Below are positions 56,330 through 64,000 of a stretch of DNA of 64,000 nt, one piece after another. Position numbers and translations under genes: made by a program. The stretch spans positions 55,177-119,176 of the forward strand of contig JAPKBG010000005.1 of the NCBI GenBank assembly GCA_028823485.1. Reading direction: 5' to 3'. Numbering within the stretch: position 1 is the stretch's first letter; each line of letters starts with the position of its first letter. The notes under the pieces were generated by a model. The model saw only the letters and a list, made by a program, of their open reading frames with translations. It was not told the DNA's origin and ran no database searches. The DNA comes from Methylophilaceae bacterium (lineage in GTDB: Bacteria; Pseudomonadota; Gammaproteobacteria; Burkholderiales; Methylophilaceae).

Positions 56330-57408
56330 AACTCAATAATAGGCCATCACATAGCATCGTTTGATATCACCCCAATCCTAAAACTAATGATAGAAAAAGG
56401 CGGCTCAGATTTATTCTTTAGCACTGGTGCTGCTGTCCATATCAAAATTGATTGTGAAACAATTCCTGTTAATAACCAAGTATTTGCACCAAGCATGATT
56501 AAAGAAACGATGGAGTGCAACTTTGCGCTCAGTAAAAAAGATACTGGATGCTATCGTGTCAATGTATTCCGCCAACGTGGTGAGGTCGGCATGGTGGTCC
56601 GCCATATTAAAACTGAGATTCCAGACCTTGCATCACTAGGCTTACCATCATCATTACATGAGATAGTGCTAAGTAAGCGGAGCTTAGTCTTAGTGGTAGG
56701 CGCAACTGACTCAGGGAAATCAACCACATTAGCATCAATGATTGACTACAGAAATTCAAACAGCAGTGGCCACATTATTACCATCGAAGATCCTATTGAG
56801 GATATGTATCACCACAAAAAATCCATTGTTGATCAACGTGAAGTGGGGTTTGATGACCTTTCTTTTGATAGTGCGCTAAAAAATGCGATGCGCCAACCAC
56901 CTAATGTGATTCTTATCGGTGAAGTCCGTAACAAAAGGCATGGACCAAGTCTTAGCTTATGCTGAAACGGGACACCTATGTTTGGCAACATTACATGCTA
57001 ACAATGCCAACCAAGCACTGGAACGTATTATTTCATTTTTTCCACCTGAATCAAGGCACAGCTGACTACTTGGACTTTCTCTCAACTTAGTGGGTGTTAT
57101 TTCACAACGTTTGATTTCTGGAAAGCTGAAAAAACGCGTAGCTGCTGTAGAAGTGTTGATGGACACACCTTGATATTGCAGAGCTGATTCAAAAACAAAG
57201 TTTTGCTGAAATGAAAAGCACCATGGCAGGCGGCAATGACATTGGCATGAACACGTTTGATCAAGCATTATATACACTCTATGAGTGTGGTTAGATTAGT
57301 GAAGAAAATGCCCTAATGCATGCTGACTCTAGAAATGATTTATCACTCAAGATTCGCTTTAAGGCTGACGGTGCGCGTGTAAGCGGAGGTGGTGGGTTTA
57401 GTAGCTAG
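56330..57408 (+). pseudogene. pilU: Decayed pilU (type IV pilus ATPase)
   Basis: The N-terminal part reads IASFDITPILKLMIEKGGSD, LFFSTGAAVHIKID, then VVGATDSGKSTT (Walker A, with Asp in place of the usual Gly), ITIEDPIEDMYHHKKS and LIGEVRNK to about 56940, where the frame shifts. It goes on as MDQVLAYAETGHLCLATLHA, NNANQALERIISFFPPESR, stop, LNLVGVISQRLISGKL, and later, in another frame, DIGMNTFDQALYTLYECG, TAG, ISEENALMHADSRNDLSL. These match PilU in order, with several stops and shifts. The motor is not functional. Confidence 0.9.
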
Positions 57409-57434
57409 GCTTTGTAGCTGAATAATCTAGCTAC

Positions 57435-58337
57435 TTAATCTAAGTCGCTGATTGTTGAAGTGTAAACGGCGGCAGATACAATCAGCACCCCTCCTGTCCA
57501 AGCATTAATAGTCATGGCTTCGCCTGCTAATAAGTAAGCGGCGATTGCAGCTACCACCAACTCAAACAAAAAGATCACAGAAGCGCGTGCGGCTGTAATA
57601 TGCGTAACACCATACTGTACGAGCAATGTACTTGAAAACAGTAGCAGCGCAATGAATAGCAGCAAACCCCAATCCCTTGTGTTAATCATACATGGAAGCG
57701 ATAGTGTTTGATTGAAAAATAAAATACTGAATAACGATAGCAGGACCACCCCAACCCACACGGCAAATGACTTAGCGGCCAAGCTTAAATGAGCCGACTT
57801 GCGTGTGATGACATTGGTCAGCGCAAAGCCTATTCCAGCTGAAACAGCAAGCCAGTCTGATTGGCTGCTTGGCAGTGGCAATTGGCTGGGACGTGATGCA
57901 TCACTGAGCATAATAAACGCCCCTAATAAAGACACGACAATCACCATGGCTTCTTTCAAGCCAGCGCGCTCCTTTAACCAAAAGTGCGCTAATAATAAAG
58001 TCCATACCGGTGATAAGTAGAACAACAAGATAACACGCATCACCTCACCATCAATGACCGCCAGCACGTAACTTAAATTAGTCCAACCGGCTGCTAGAAG
58101 GAGCCAACCTATCGTTTTGGGCTGCTTAAACACCCCGCGCCACTGCCTACTAAAAACGAAGATACCAATGACTAGCGCAATCAAATAAGTATAAAGACTC
58201 GCCACAACACCTGAGATATTAGATTCCGCTAATAAGCGATAAGGAAACCAAATAACACCCCATACCGTGGCACCATAAAGTAGACCAAATATAGCAAAAA
58301 AGTTTTTATTCTTACCAATGCTCACTATAATACTCAC
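57435..58337 (-). CDS. EamA/DMT-family transporter
   Basis: A 300-residue inner-membrane protein with ten hydrophobic helices in two EamA repeats; ends in an EamA-type VAAIAAYLLAGEAMTINAW followed by a last helix. The drug/metabolite transporter family exports amino acids, nucleosides or other small molecules; the substrate cannot be read. It diverges from dapC with only a 2-bp gap between start codons, so the promoters must lie within the genes. Confidence 0.85.
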   Translation of the reverse strand: MSIIVSIGKNKNFFAIFGLLYGATVWGVIWFPYRLLAESNISGVVASLYTYLIALVIGIFVFSRQWRGVFKQPKTIGWLLLAAGWTNLSYVLAVIDGEVMRVILLFYLSPVWTLLLAHFWLKERAGLKEAMVIVVSLLGAFIMLSDASRPSQLPLPSSQSDWLAVSAGIGFALTNVITRKSAHLSLAAKSFAVWVGVVLLSLFSILFFNQTLSLPCMINTRDWGLLLFIALLLFSSTLLVQYGVTHITAARASVIFLFELVVAAIAAYLLAGEAMTINAWTGGVLIVSAAVYTSTISDLD

Positions 58338-58339
58338 CT

Positions 58340-59533
58340 ATGAATGAAAATTTTAACCAAAATTTAAGTCTGCTGCAGCCTTACCCGTTCCAGCGACTCA
58401 ATCAATTATTTGCAGACATTACACCAAATTCGCAATATACCCCAGTTAACTTGTCGATTGGTGAGCCTAAGCACCAAACGCCTGCCATTATCCAACAAAG
58501 CTTAATAGATAACATCGCTGGTTTGGCTAACTACCCAACCACTAAGGGCACGTTAGCACTAAGAGAAGCCATCTCAAGTTGGGCGGCACGCCGCTTTAAC
58601 ATTCCTGCACTTGATGTCGAGAAGGAAATCATTCCAGTTAATGGTAGTCGCGAAGCCTTATTTGCCCTAGCGCAGGCTGTGATTGACACGACTAAACCTA
58701 ATGCGGTCGTCATTAGCCCTAACCCGTTCTACCAAATTTACGAAGGTGCTGCGCTGCTAGCTGGTGCAGAGCCATATTTCATCAACACGCTTCCTGAGAC
58801 ACAACATGCGATGGACTTTAATATCGTGCCGACAGATATACTGAATCGTACACAGTTAGTTTATGTATGCTCACCGGGAAATCCTTCTGGCAAGGTAATG
58901 TCATTAGCGGACTGGAAGGCATTATTTGCACTATCCGACCAATACGGCTTTACCATTGCGGCGGATGAATGCTACTCAGAGATTTATTTTGATGAAGCGA
59001 ACCCGCCTTTGGGCGCGCTACAAGCAGCGAACCAGCTAGGTCGCGACTATTCACGCTTAATTATGTTTAGCTCATTATCTAAACGCTCTAACGTGCCGGG
59101 ACTACGTTCAGGCTTTGTTGCTGGTGATGCTGGTATAATAGAGAAGTTTTTATTGTATCGAACCTATCATGGTTGTGCGATGAGCCTCGCGGCTCAAGCC
59201 GCTAGTGTGACGGCATGGGGTGATGAATCGCATGTGATTGAGAATCGCAGACTGTACACAGAAAAATTTAATACGATTACGCCTATGCTGAAAACAGTAT
59301 GGCCTGCGGTTGAGATGCCAGATGCCGCTTTCTATCTTTGGGTACAAACGGGGCAAGATGATACAGCGCTTGCGGTGCAACTGAAGCGTGATCTGAATAT
59401 CACCGTACTGCCGGGTAGCTATTTAGCGCGAGAAGCGCATGGTGTTAATCCTGGAAAAGGTTTTATTCGCATGGCGCTAGTGGCGACTTTAGACGAATGT
59501 ATTGAGGCAGCTCAACGGATTCAAACACTATAA
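58340..59533 (+). CDS. dapC: N-succinyldiaminopimelate aminotransferase DapC
   Basis: A class I PLP aminotransferase (397 residues) of the betaproteobacterial DapC group, which forms N-succinyl-LL-diaminopimelate for lysine and peptidoglycan synthesis. It opens NLSLLQPYPFQRLNQLFADI, has LSIGEPKHQTP, PGNPSGKVMS, the PLP lysine in FSSLSKRSNVPGLRSGF and a C-terminal GKGFIRMALVA. The gene is followed by the fae homologue. Confidence 0.9.
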   Translation: MNENFNQNLSLLQPYPFQRLNQLFADITPNSQYTPVNLSIGEPKHQTPAIIQQSLIDNIAGLANYPTTKGTLALREAISSWAARRFNIPALDVEKEIIPVNGSREALFALAQAVIDTTKPNAVVISPNPFYQIYEGAALLAGAEPYFINTLPETQHAMDFNIVPTDILNRTQLVYVCSPGNPSGKVMSLADWKALFALSDQYGFTIAADECYSEIYFDEANPPLGALQAANQLGRDYSRLIMFSSLSKRSNVPGLRSGFVAGDAGIIEKFLLYRTYHGCAMSLAAQAASVTAWGDESHVIENRRLYTEKFNTITPMLKTVWPAVEMPDAAFYLWVQTGQDDTALAVQLKRDLNITVLPGSYLAREAHGVNPGKGFIRMALVATLDECIEAAQRIQTL

Positions 59534-59577
59534 ATTCAACAACTTAATTTATTAACGAAACACAACAGGAGAAGAGT

Positions 59578-60126
59578 ATGAGTGAAAGAATTGTTATGCG
59601 TATTGGTGAAGCACTAGTTGCAGGCGGCCCTTTAAATACAGCAGCAGAGCCAGAAGTGGCGATTGGCGAGATGGACGGACCTATGGGTGTTGCGTTTGCT
59701 AACCAATTAGCAAACCAATCACAAGGCCACTCAAAAGTATTGGCGATTATGAATACTGACATTCAAGTGCGTCCAGCTACATTAATGGTCAGCAAAGTGA
59801 CTGTTAAAGAAACTGCTTATACGAACGTGTTTATGGGTACTGTTCAAGGTGCGATCGCTAATGGCGTTTTAGATGCTGTGCGTGAAGGTTACATTCCAAA
59901 AGAAAAAGTGAATGATTTAGGCATCATCGTTTCAGTTTGGTTGAACCCAGGTGTTGCTGGTCAAAAAGATTTAGACCATAAAGCATTATTTGAAATTCAC
60001 CGTAAAGCAACAACATTGGCGATTAAGAAAGCCATGTCTAACGAGCCTAGCATTGACTGGCTATTAGAGAATCAAGATAAAATTACGCATAAATACTACC
60101 AAATGGGTTTGGACGGTAAAATCTAA
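59578..60126 (+). CDS. fae: Formaldehyde-activating enzyme (Fae) homologue, non-canonical
   Basis: A 182-residue Fae-family protein: IGEALVAGG, NQLANQSQGHSKVLAIM, TLMVSKVTV, GTVQGAIANGVLDAV and VWLNPGVAG match Fae. True Fae joins formaldehyde to tetrahydromethanopterin and uses a His near residue 17 in VAHIDLIIG; here the equivalent stretch is TAAEPEVAIG and no His occurs before residue 53. So it is probably a paralogue (Fae-like) with other ligand or function. Strong AGGAG precedes the ATG and a strong terminator follows, which suggests good expression. Confidence 0.85.
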   Translation: MSERIVMRIGEALVAGGPLNTAAEPEVAIGEMDGPMGVAFANQLANQSQGHSKVLAIMNTDIQVRPATLMVSKVTVKETAYTNVFMGTVQGAIANGVLDAVREGYIPKEKVNDLGIIVSVWLNPGVAGQKDLDHKALFEIHRKATTLAIKKAMSNEPSIDWLLENQDKITHKYYQMGLDGKI

Positions 60127-60152
60127 ATTAGGTATTAGTAGGTCGTAACATT

Positions 60153-60183
60153 AAAGCCGCTTATGATGCATAAGCGGCTTTTT
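60153..60183 (+). terminator. Terminator of the fae homologue
   Basis: AAAGCCGCTTAT and ATAAGCGGCTTT (12 pairs) around GATGC, then five T. Bidirectional with miaA. Confidence 0.9.
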
Positions 60184-60218
60184 CATGCCGGCTAAAGATT
60201 AAATTTAGTCAAAGTAAT

Positions 60219-61166
60219 TTATGATAAAAATAATTTAACCAATTGATTAGTTGATTCTTTAATTTCAATTTCATTGATACAATCCACCGTTTGCACATCA
60301 TCCATACCACGCAACCAAGTGAGCTGTCGTTTGGCTAATTGTCGTGTCGCGAAAATCCCTCTATCCTGTAACTCCACATCATCATACTCACCATTTAAAT
60401 ACATTAAAGCTTGTCGATAACCAACACAACGCATCGATGTAGTGTCCGCGGTTAGGCTTGGATATTGAATTAACATATCTTTCACTTCATTAATAAATCC
60501 ATCCGCCAGCATTTGCTCAAAACGCAGAGCGATACGTTGATGCAAAACTTTTCGGTCACTGGGCACCAATGCAAGCTTGAGCATATGGTAAGGCAATGGA
60601 TCGCTCGTTTGTCTCGCATATAGCGCTGTCATGGTTTCACCAGACACCTCATAGACCTCTAAGGCGCGCTGTATGCGCTGCATATCATTAGGCATCAGTC
60701 GCGCTGCCGTTTCAGGGTCAATCGAAGCTAGCTTTTGATGCATGGTAGGCCAACCAACCGCTTTAGCTTCAAGATCAAGTTTGTCCCGTATCGCTTGGTT
60801 CGCTTCTGGCAGATTACCTAAACCGCTTTCTAGTGCCTTAAAGTACAACATGGTGCCACCAACGAGCAAAGCCACTTTGCCGCGTGCAGTGATATCAGAC
60901 ATTAACGCTAAGGCATCTGTTCTAAAATTTGCGGCAGAGTAAGCCTCAGTAGGCGGAATCAAGTCAATTAAATGATGTGGTGCTCTTTTCAGCGTTTCAG
61001 CATCAGGTTTTGCTGTCCCAATATCCATGCCTTTATAGACTAAAGCCGAGTCAACACTAATCAGTTCAATGGGATAATCTTGCAGTAGTGATATAGCTGC
61101 GTTTGTCTTACCACTGGCTGTGGGACCCATTAAGAAGATGGCTTTAGGTAAAGATTTTTTATTCAT
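60219..61166 (-). CDS. miaA: tRNA dimethylallyltransferase MiaA
   Basis: MiaA puts a dimethylallyl group on A37 of tRNAs reading UNN codons, using DMAPP from the MEP pathway. The P-loop GPTASGKTNAAI is at residues 14-25; DSALVYKGMDIGTAKP, GGTMLYFKAL and RCVGYRQAL are typical. 315 residues. It is usually next to mutL in proteobacteria and here it lies a few kb from a mutL fragment, with two other genes between. Confidence 0.95.
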   Translation of the reverse strand: MNKKSLPKAIFLMGPTASGKTNAAISLLQDYPIELISVDSALVYKGMDIGTAKPDAETLKRAPHHLIDLIPPTEAYSAANFRTDALALMSDITARGKVALLVGGTMLYFKALESGLGNLPEANQAIRDKLDLEAKAVGWPTMHQKLASIDPETAARLMPNDMQRIQRALEVYEVSGETMTALYARQTSDPLPYHMLKLALVPSDRKVLHQRIALRFEQMLADGFINEVKDMLIQYPSLTADTTSMRCVGYRQALMYLNGEYDDVELQDRGIFATRQLAKRQLTWLRGMDDVQTVDCINEIEIKESTNQLVKLFLS

Positions 61167-61237
61167 ACTGTTAATTCTTGATTGAAGTTATATAATACCG
61201 TTAACATCACTGAACTCAGAGTATTGGCGGATTTATT

Positions 61238-61612
61238 ATGAATATGGAAAAAGTTGTTTTTGGTTTTTTTATTGTACTCGCAATGACGCTTAATTTCGGG
61301 TTCTTTCTTGGTGATATAGACAATGCTAGTCATCACCATGTATATGAATTATACGCGGCCATTACTGTGAGTCTGATTGCGACCGTACTTAAGTTTGGTG
61401 ACCGTACGCAGGTTGGTGCCATTCTACTGTCCACTAGCCTAGCAGCTGACCTACAGCTCATCACGGCCGCCATATTATGGGCTGCGCTACAAGGTAATAT
61501 GGAAACCGCTCATTTAATGGTCTATATCGTTTCACTTTCAGGCGGTGCATTAATGGCCAACTTTGTTTCTGTGGTGTTGTTGATTTCTGAAACCATTAGC
61601 CAGCGCCGATAA
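61238..61612 (+). CDS. DUF6394-family membrane protein
   Basis: A 124-residue protein with four hydrophobic helices, opening MNMEKVVFGFFIVLAMTLNF, and a conserved GDIDNASHHHVYELYAA between the first two. It fits a small family (DUF6394, as far as I recall) often found before a potassium-channel gene, as here: the channel gene starts 44 bp downstream. TATAAT lies upstream at about 61190. Function unknown, but a partner of the channel is reasonable. Confidence 0.7.
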   Translation: MNMEKVVFGFFIVLAMTLNFGFFLGDIDNASHHHVYELYAAITVSLIATVLKFGDRTQVGAILLSTSLAADLQLITAAILWAALQGNMETAHLMVYIVSLSGGALMANFVSVVLLISETISQRR

Positions 61613-61656
61613 TCAAGTCATTTAGACTGACTCAATAAGAAACGCTAGATTCAACC

Positions 61657-63351
61657 ATGAATAGCATTCTCTTTATGATTCTGCGCCGTTTACGGCGCCC
61701 TCTCATACTCATTATTGTTAGCTTTGCCGTTGCGACGATAGGGCTAACACTTGTCCCAGGTGTTGATGACCATGGCCAAACATGGTACATGAGCATCTTT
61801 GAGGCCTTTTACGTCATTAGCTATACCGCTACGACGATTGGTTTTGGTGAGGTTCCCTACCCTTATAGCCAAGCACAGCGGTTGTGGATGACTTTTTCCA
61901 TCTACTTAACAGTGCTCCCTTGGTTTTATGCTGTCGGTAAGATTATCACTTTATTGCAAGATGCCAGCCTCAGACAAACTATCGCTGCAGAACGCTTTGC
62001 TCGCAATGTAGCAAGCTTACAAGAGCCTTTCTTTATTTTATGTAGCTACGGCCAATCGGCTAACTTACTCGCCCACATCTTAGATGAAAAAAATATGCGC
62101 GTTGTGGTCATTGAACAAAAACAAGAACGACTCAATGAACTTGAACTTGCTGATACTAAAAACACCATATTAAGCCTTTGTGCTGATGCAAAAATACCTG
62201 AAAATTTAATTCGGGCTGGCATCTACAACCCTCACTGTAGTGGTGTTGTCACCTTAACCGATAATGATGATGTCAATCTAGCCGTCGCTGTTTCGGTCAA
62301 ATTAATGCAACCCAACTTACGCGTATTAGCCCGTGCGGAACGTAAAGATATTGCCGCCAATATGGCTTCATTCGGTACTGATACTATTATCAACCCTTAC
62401 ACGCTATTTGGTGATCAACTCGCCATGCGGGTGCACGCTCTGGGCACCTATATTTTGCACCAGTGGTTAACTGGCGTACCTGGCGACACGCTCCCACCTC
62501 CAGAAAACCCTCCAAGAGGAAATTGGTTAGTCTGTGGTTATGGTCGGTTTGGTAAGTCTGTTGTCGAGAACCTAGAACAAGAAAATTTAACAACAACGAT
62601 TATCGAAGCCATGCCAGATCTCACGGAGTGTGAAGAGTGCGTAGTCGGTAGTGGAACAGAGGCGGAAACTCTAATTGAAGCTGGCGTTCACGATGCTTGT
62701 GGAATCATTGCAGGAACAGATAATGATATTGATAACTTATCGATTGTGATGACTGCAAAAGAGTTAAACCCGAACTTATTCTTAATTGTGCGTAAAAACA
62801 ATCGTAATAACGGTGCACTCTTTAGGAAATTTGGTGCTGACATCACCATGCAACCTACCGATATTATTGCGCATGAGTGCTTAGCACATATGCTAACGCC
62901 TTTATTGGCAGAGTTTTTAACCTTAGTACGAGACCAGGATAATCACTGGGCGAACAACTTAATCAGCAAGCTCGTTGATGTGGTTGGCGAAACAGTGCCA
63001 GAAACTTTTGCAGTGACCATTGATGCTGACAACGCAGAAGCAGTTAGTGAATATATTGAGCGTGGCTTGTTAGTCAAGCTAGGTAACTTGATGCAAGACC
63101 CATCTGACCGAGAAAAAGAGTTAAAACTGGTTCCTTTACTCTTGGTCAGAGACGAAGTATCAATGCTTGTACCTGATAAAGAAACCATCATTGTTAAGGG
63201 CGACTGCATTTTATGCTGTGGGACTTATGATGCAAAAATGACCCTACCCGCATCAATCAATAATAATACAACGTTCAACTATATTATGACTGGTCGCGAA
63301 GTGCCAGATAGTGTTGCTTGGCGTTTTATTCAACGCCTAATATCTAGCTAA
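61657..63351 (+). CDS. Potassium channel with two RCK (TrkA-N) domains
   Basis: A 564-residue protein with two N-terminal membrane helices around a pore loop bearing the selectivity filter TTIGFGE (residues about 66-72), then two TrkA-N/RCK domains: FFILCSYGQSANLLAHIL at about 124 and NWLVCGYGRFGKSVVENL at about 287. A ligand-gated K+ channel. The E in place of the usual final D or P after GFG is common in bacterial channels. It is cotranscribed with the DUF6394 gene. Confidence 0.9.
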   Translation: MNSILFMILRRLRRPLILIIVSFAVATIGLTLVPGVDDHGQTWYMSIFEAFYVISYTATTIGFGEVPYPYSQAQRLWMTFSIYLTVLPWFYAVGKIITLLQDASLRQTIAAERFARNVASLQEPFFILCSYGQSANLLAHILDEKNMRVVVIEQKQERLNELELADTKNTILSLCADAKIPENLIRAGIYNPHCSGVVTLTDNDDVNLAVAVSVKLMQPNLRVLARAERKDIAANMASFGTDTIINPYTLFGDQLAMRVHALGTYILHQWLTGVPGDTLPPPENPPRGNWLVCGYGRFGKSVVENLEQENLTTTIIEAMPDLTECEECVVGSGTEAETLIEAGVHDACGIIAGTDNDIDNLSIVMTAKELNPNLFLIVRKNNRNNGALFRKFGADITMQPTDIIAHECLAHMLTPLLAEFLTLVRDQDNHWANNLISKLVDVVGETVPETFAVTIDADNAEAVSEYIERGLLVKLGNLMQDPSDREKELKLVPLLLVRDEVSMLVPDKETIIVKGDCILCCGTYDAKMTLPASINNNTTFNYIMTGREVPDSVAWRFIQRLISS

Positions 63352-63368
63352 TTAGTTCGCTATACGCT

Positions 63369-63944
63369 CTATTTCCCGCGCATAAACATTTTATCTAAAT
63401 CACTCATGCTTACTTGAAACCAAGTTGGTCGGCCATGATTGCATTGTCCAGAACGTTCGGTCGCTTCCATATCACGCAGTAAAGCATTCATTTCTTGGAT
63501 TGTTAAACTGCGGTTTGCTCGTACAGCGGCATGACAAGCCATCGTCCCGAGCAATGTATTCCGTTGGTCTGTTAACACCCTACTCGCGCCATACGCACTT
63601 AACTCACGCAACACATCTCGTGCTAATGCTACCGCATCTGCTTTTTGCAGTAGCGTTGGTACCGCACGTACGGCTAACGTTGTTGGAGAAAGTACCGCGA
63701 TATCAAAGCCAAGTTGTCTTAATGTTTGACTGCCGCTACTCAGCTCCGCATTCACCGTATCTACTTCTATCCTATCGGCATTAAAACTGACCGGAATTAA
63801 TAATGGCTGCATCGCGACGACTTTATCATCCAAGGAATCTTTTAGTTGCTCATACATAATGCGCTCATGCGCTGCATGCATATCAACAACAACCAAACCC
63901 TGTGCGTTCTGCGTCAATACATAAACACCGTGAACCTGGCCCAT
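63369..63944 (-). CDS. mutL: MutL C-terminal domain fragment (frame blocked upstream)
   Basis: A 191-residue piece that is clearly MutL's C-terminal domain: MGQVHGVYVLTQNAQGLVVV, DMHAAHERIMYEQL, TMACHAAVRANRSLT and CNHGRPTWFQVSMSD (CNHGRPT is diagnostic). MutL lines up MutS, MutH or UvrD in mismatch repair. Directly before the ATG at 63944 the frame has TAA, and another TAA 24 bases further, and the 56 bp upstream match no MutL sequence in any frame, where YPLG-type linker is expected. So the gene is broken or starts anew here; the N-terminal ATPase part is not in the window. Confidence 0.8.
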   Translation of the reverse strand: MGQVHGVYVLTQNAQGLVVVDMHAAHERIMYEQLKDSLDDKVVAMQPLLIPVSFNADRIEVDTVNAELSSGSQTLRQLGFDIAVLSPTTLAVRAVPTLLQKADAVALARDVLRELSAYGASRVLTDQRNTLLGTMACHAAVRANRSLTIQEMNALLRDMEATERSGQCNHGRPTWFQVSMSDLDKMFMRGK

Positions 63945-64000
63945 TTATATAACAATTGTGTACTCTTGTTATGATTGGTTTTCTGTTTTGCTGTGTAATT

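Noticed and set aside
63945..64000. A reading frame upstream of the mutL fragment ends VHNC, like an intein C-terminal splice junction
   Set aside because: It is not in the mutL frame (the following codons give no MutL), and the rest of the frame has no intein motif; chance is more likely.
1..64000. Search for a CRISPR array
   Set aside because: No set of regularly spaced short direct repeats was seen; the only tandem repeats are in coding sequence.

Overview
The window looks like a chromosomal segment of a betaproteobacterial methylotroph of the family Methylophilaceae, Methylotenera-like. Three things point there: the betaproteobacterial order of the lpxD-to-rpsB cluster, the one-carbon and PQQ genes (a formaldehyde-activating-enzyme homologue, a PQQ dehydrogenase and a free-standing pqqA), and the hpnCDE squalene genes. 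Family assignment is by reading protein sequence, not by database search. GC content is moderate to low by eye.

Layout. 1-11330 (minus): envelope, isoprenoid and translation block: lpxD (cut by the left edge), skp/ompH, bamA, rseP, dxr, cdsA, uppS, frr, pyrH, tsf, rpsB, with terminators around tsf and a promoter and leader before rpsB. 11535-14918 (plus): map and glnD. 15000-20500 is looser accessory DNA: a small cupin gene, a decayed DUF883 gene, a PAS-GGDEF-EAL gene with a 372-bp tandem repeat, a 23-residue pqqA, an AlkB-like oxygenase and tRNA-Ser. 20600-33150 is mostly housekeeping: def, mtnP-like phosphorylase, hpnC-hpnD-hpnE, radA, alr, dnaB, the rplI-rpsR-priB-rpsF operon, a SWIB-domain gene, a HAD phosphatase and metY.

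33400-37600 holds a DUF4202 gene overlapping a SUV3-type helicase, then a decay zone: a frameshifted DUF2927 lipoprotein-like gene, the C-terminal relic of mnmA, a small conserved gene and a MITE-like element. 37600-44250 has an EEP nuclease, rhodanese lipoprotein, SemiSWEET, uvrB, a trypsin-like protease with a TPR tail and an aspartate aminotransferase. At 44357 is tRNA-Asn, followed by an island-like stretch to about 47165 with a truncated REP transposase, a membrane protein and a 1-Cys peroxiredoxin; a degenerate copy of the tRNA 3' flank lies at the far side. Next comes a two-gene surface locus: an inverse-autotransporter barrel with no passenger and a tightly linked eight-cysteine secreted protein.

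49586-64000: mqo, a PQQ dehydrogenase, an MnmC-type FAD oxidoreductase, an O-GlcNAc-transferase-like glycosyltransferase, a pilU pseudogene, an EamA transporter, dapC, the fae homologue, miaA, a DUF6394 gene with a potassium channel, and a mutL 3' fragment whose reading frame is blocked upstream.

The most interesting items are the possible split inverse-autotransporter pair, the solitary pqqA, the Fae homologue lacking the catalytic histidine, the odd active site of the PQQ dehydrogenase, the broken mutL, and a cluster of decaying genes (mnmA, pilU, DUF2927, DUF883) typical of a shrinking genome.
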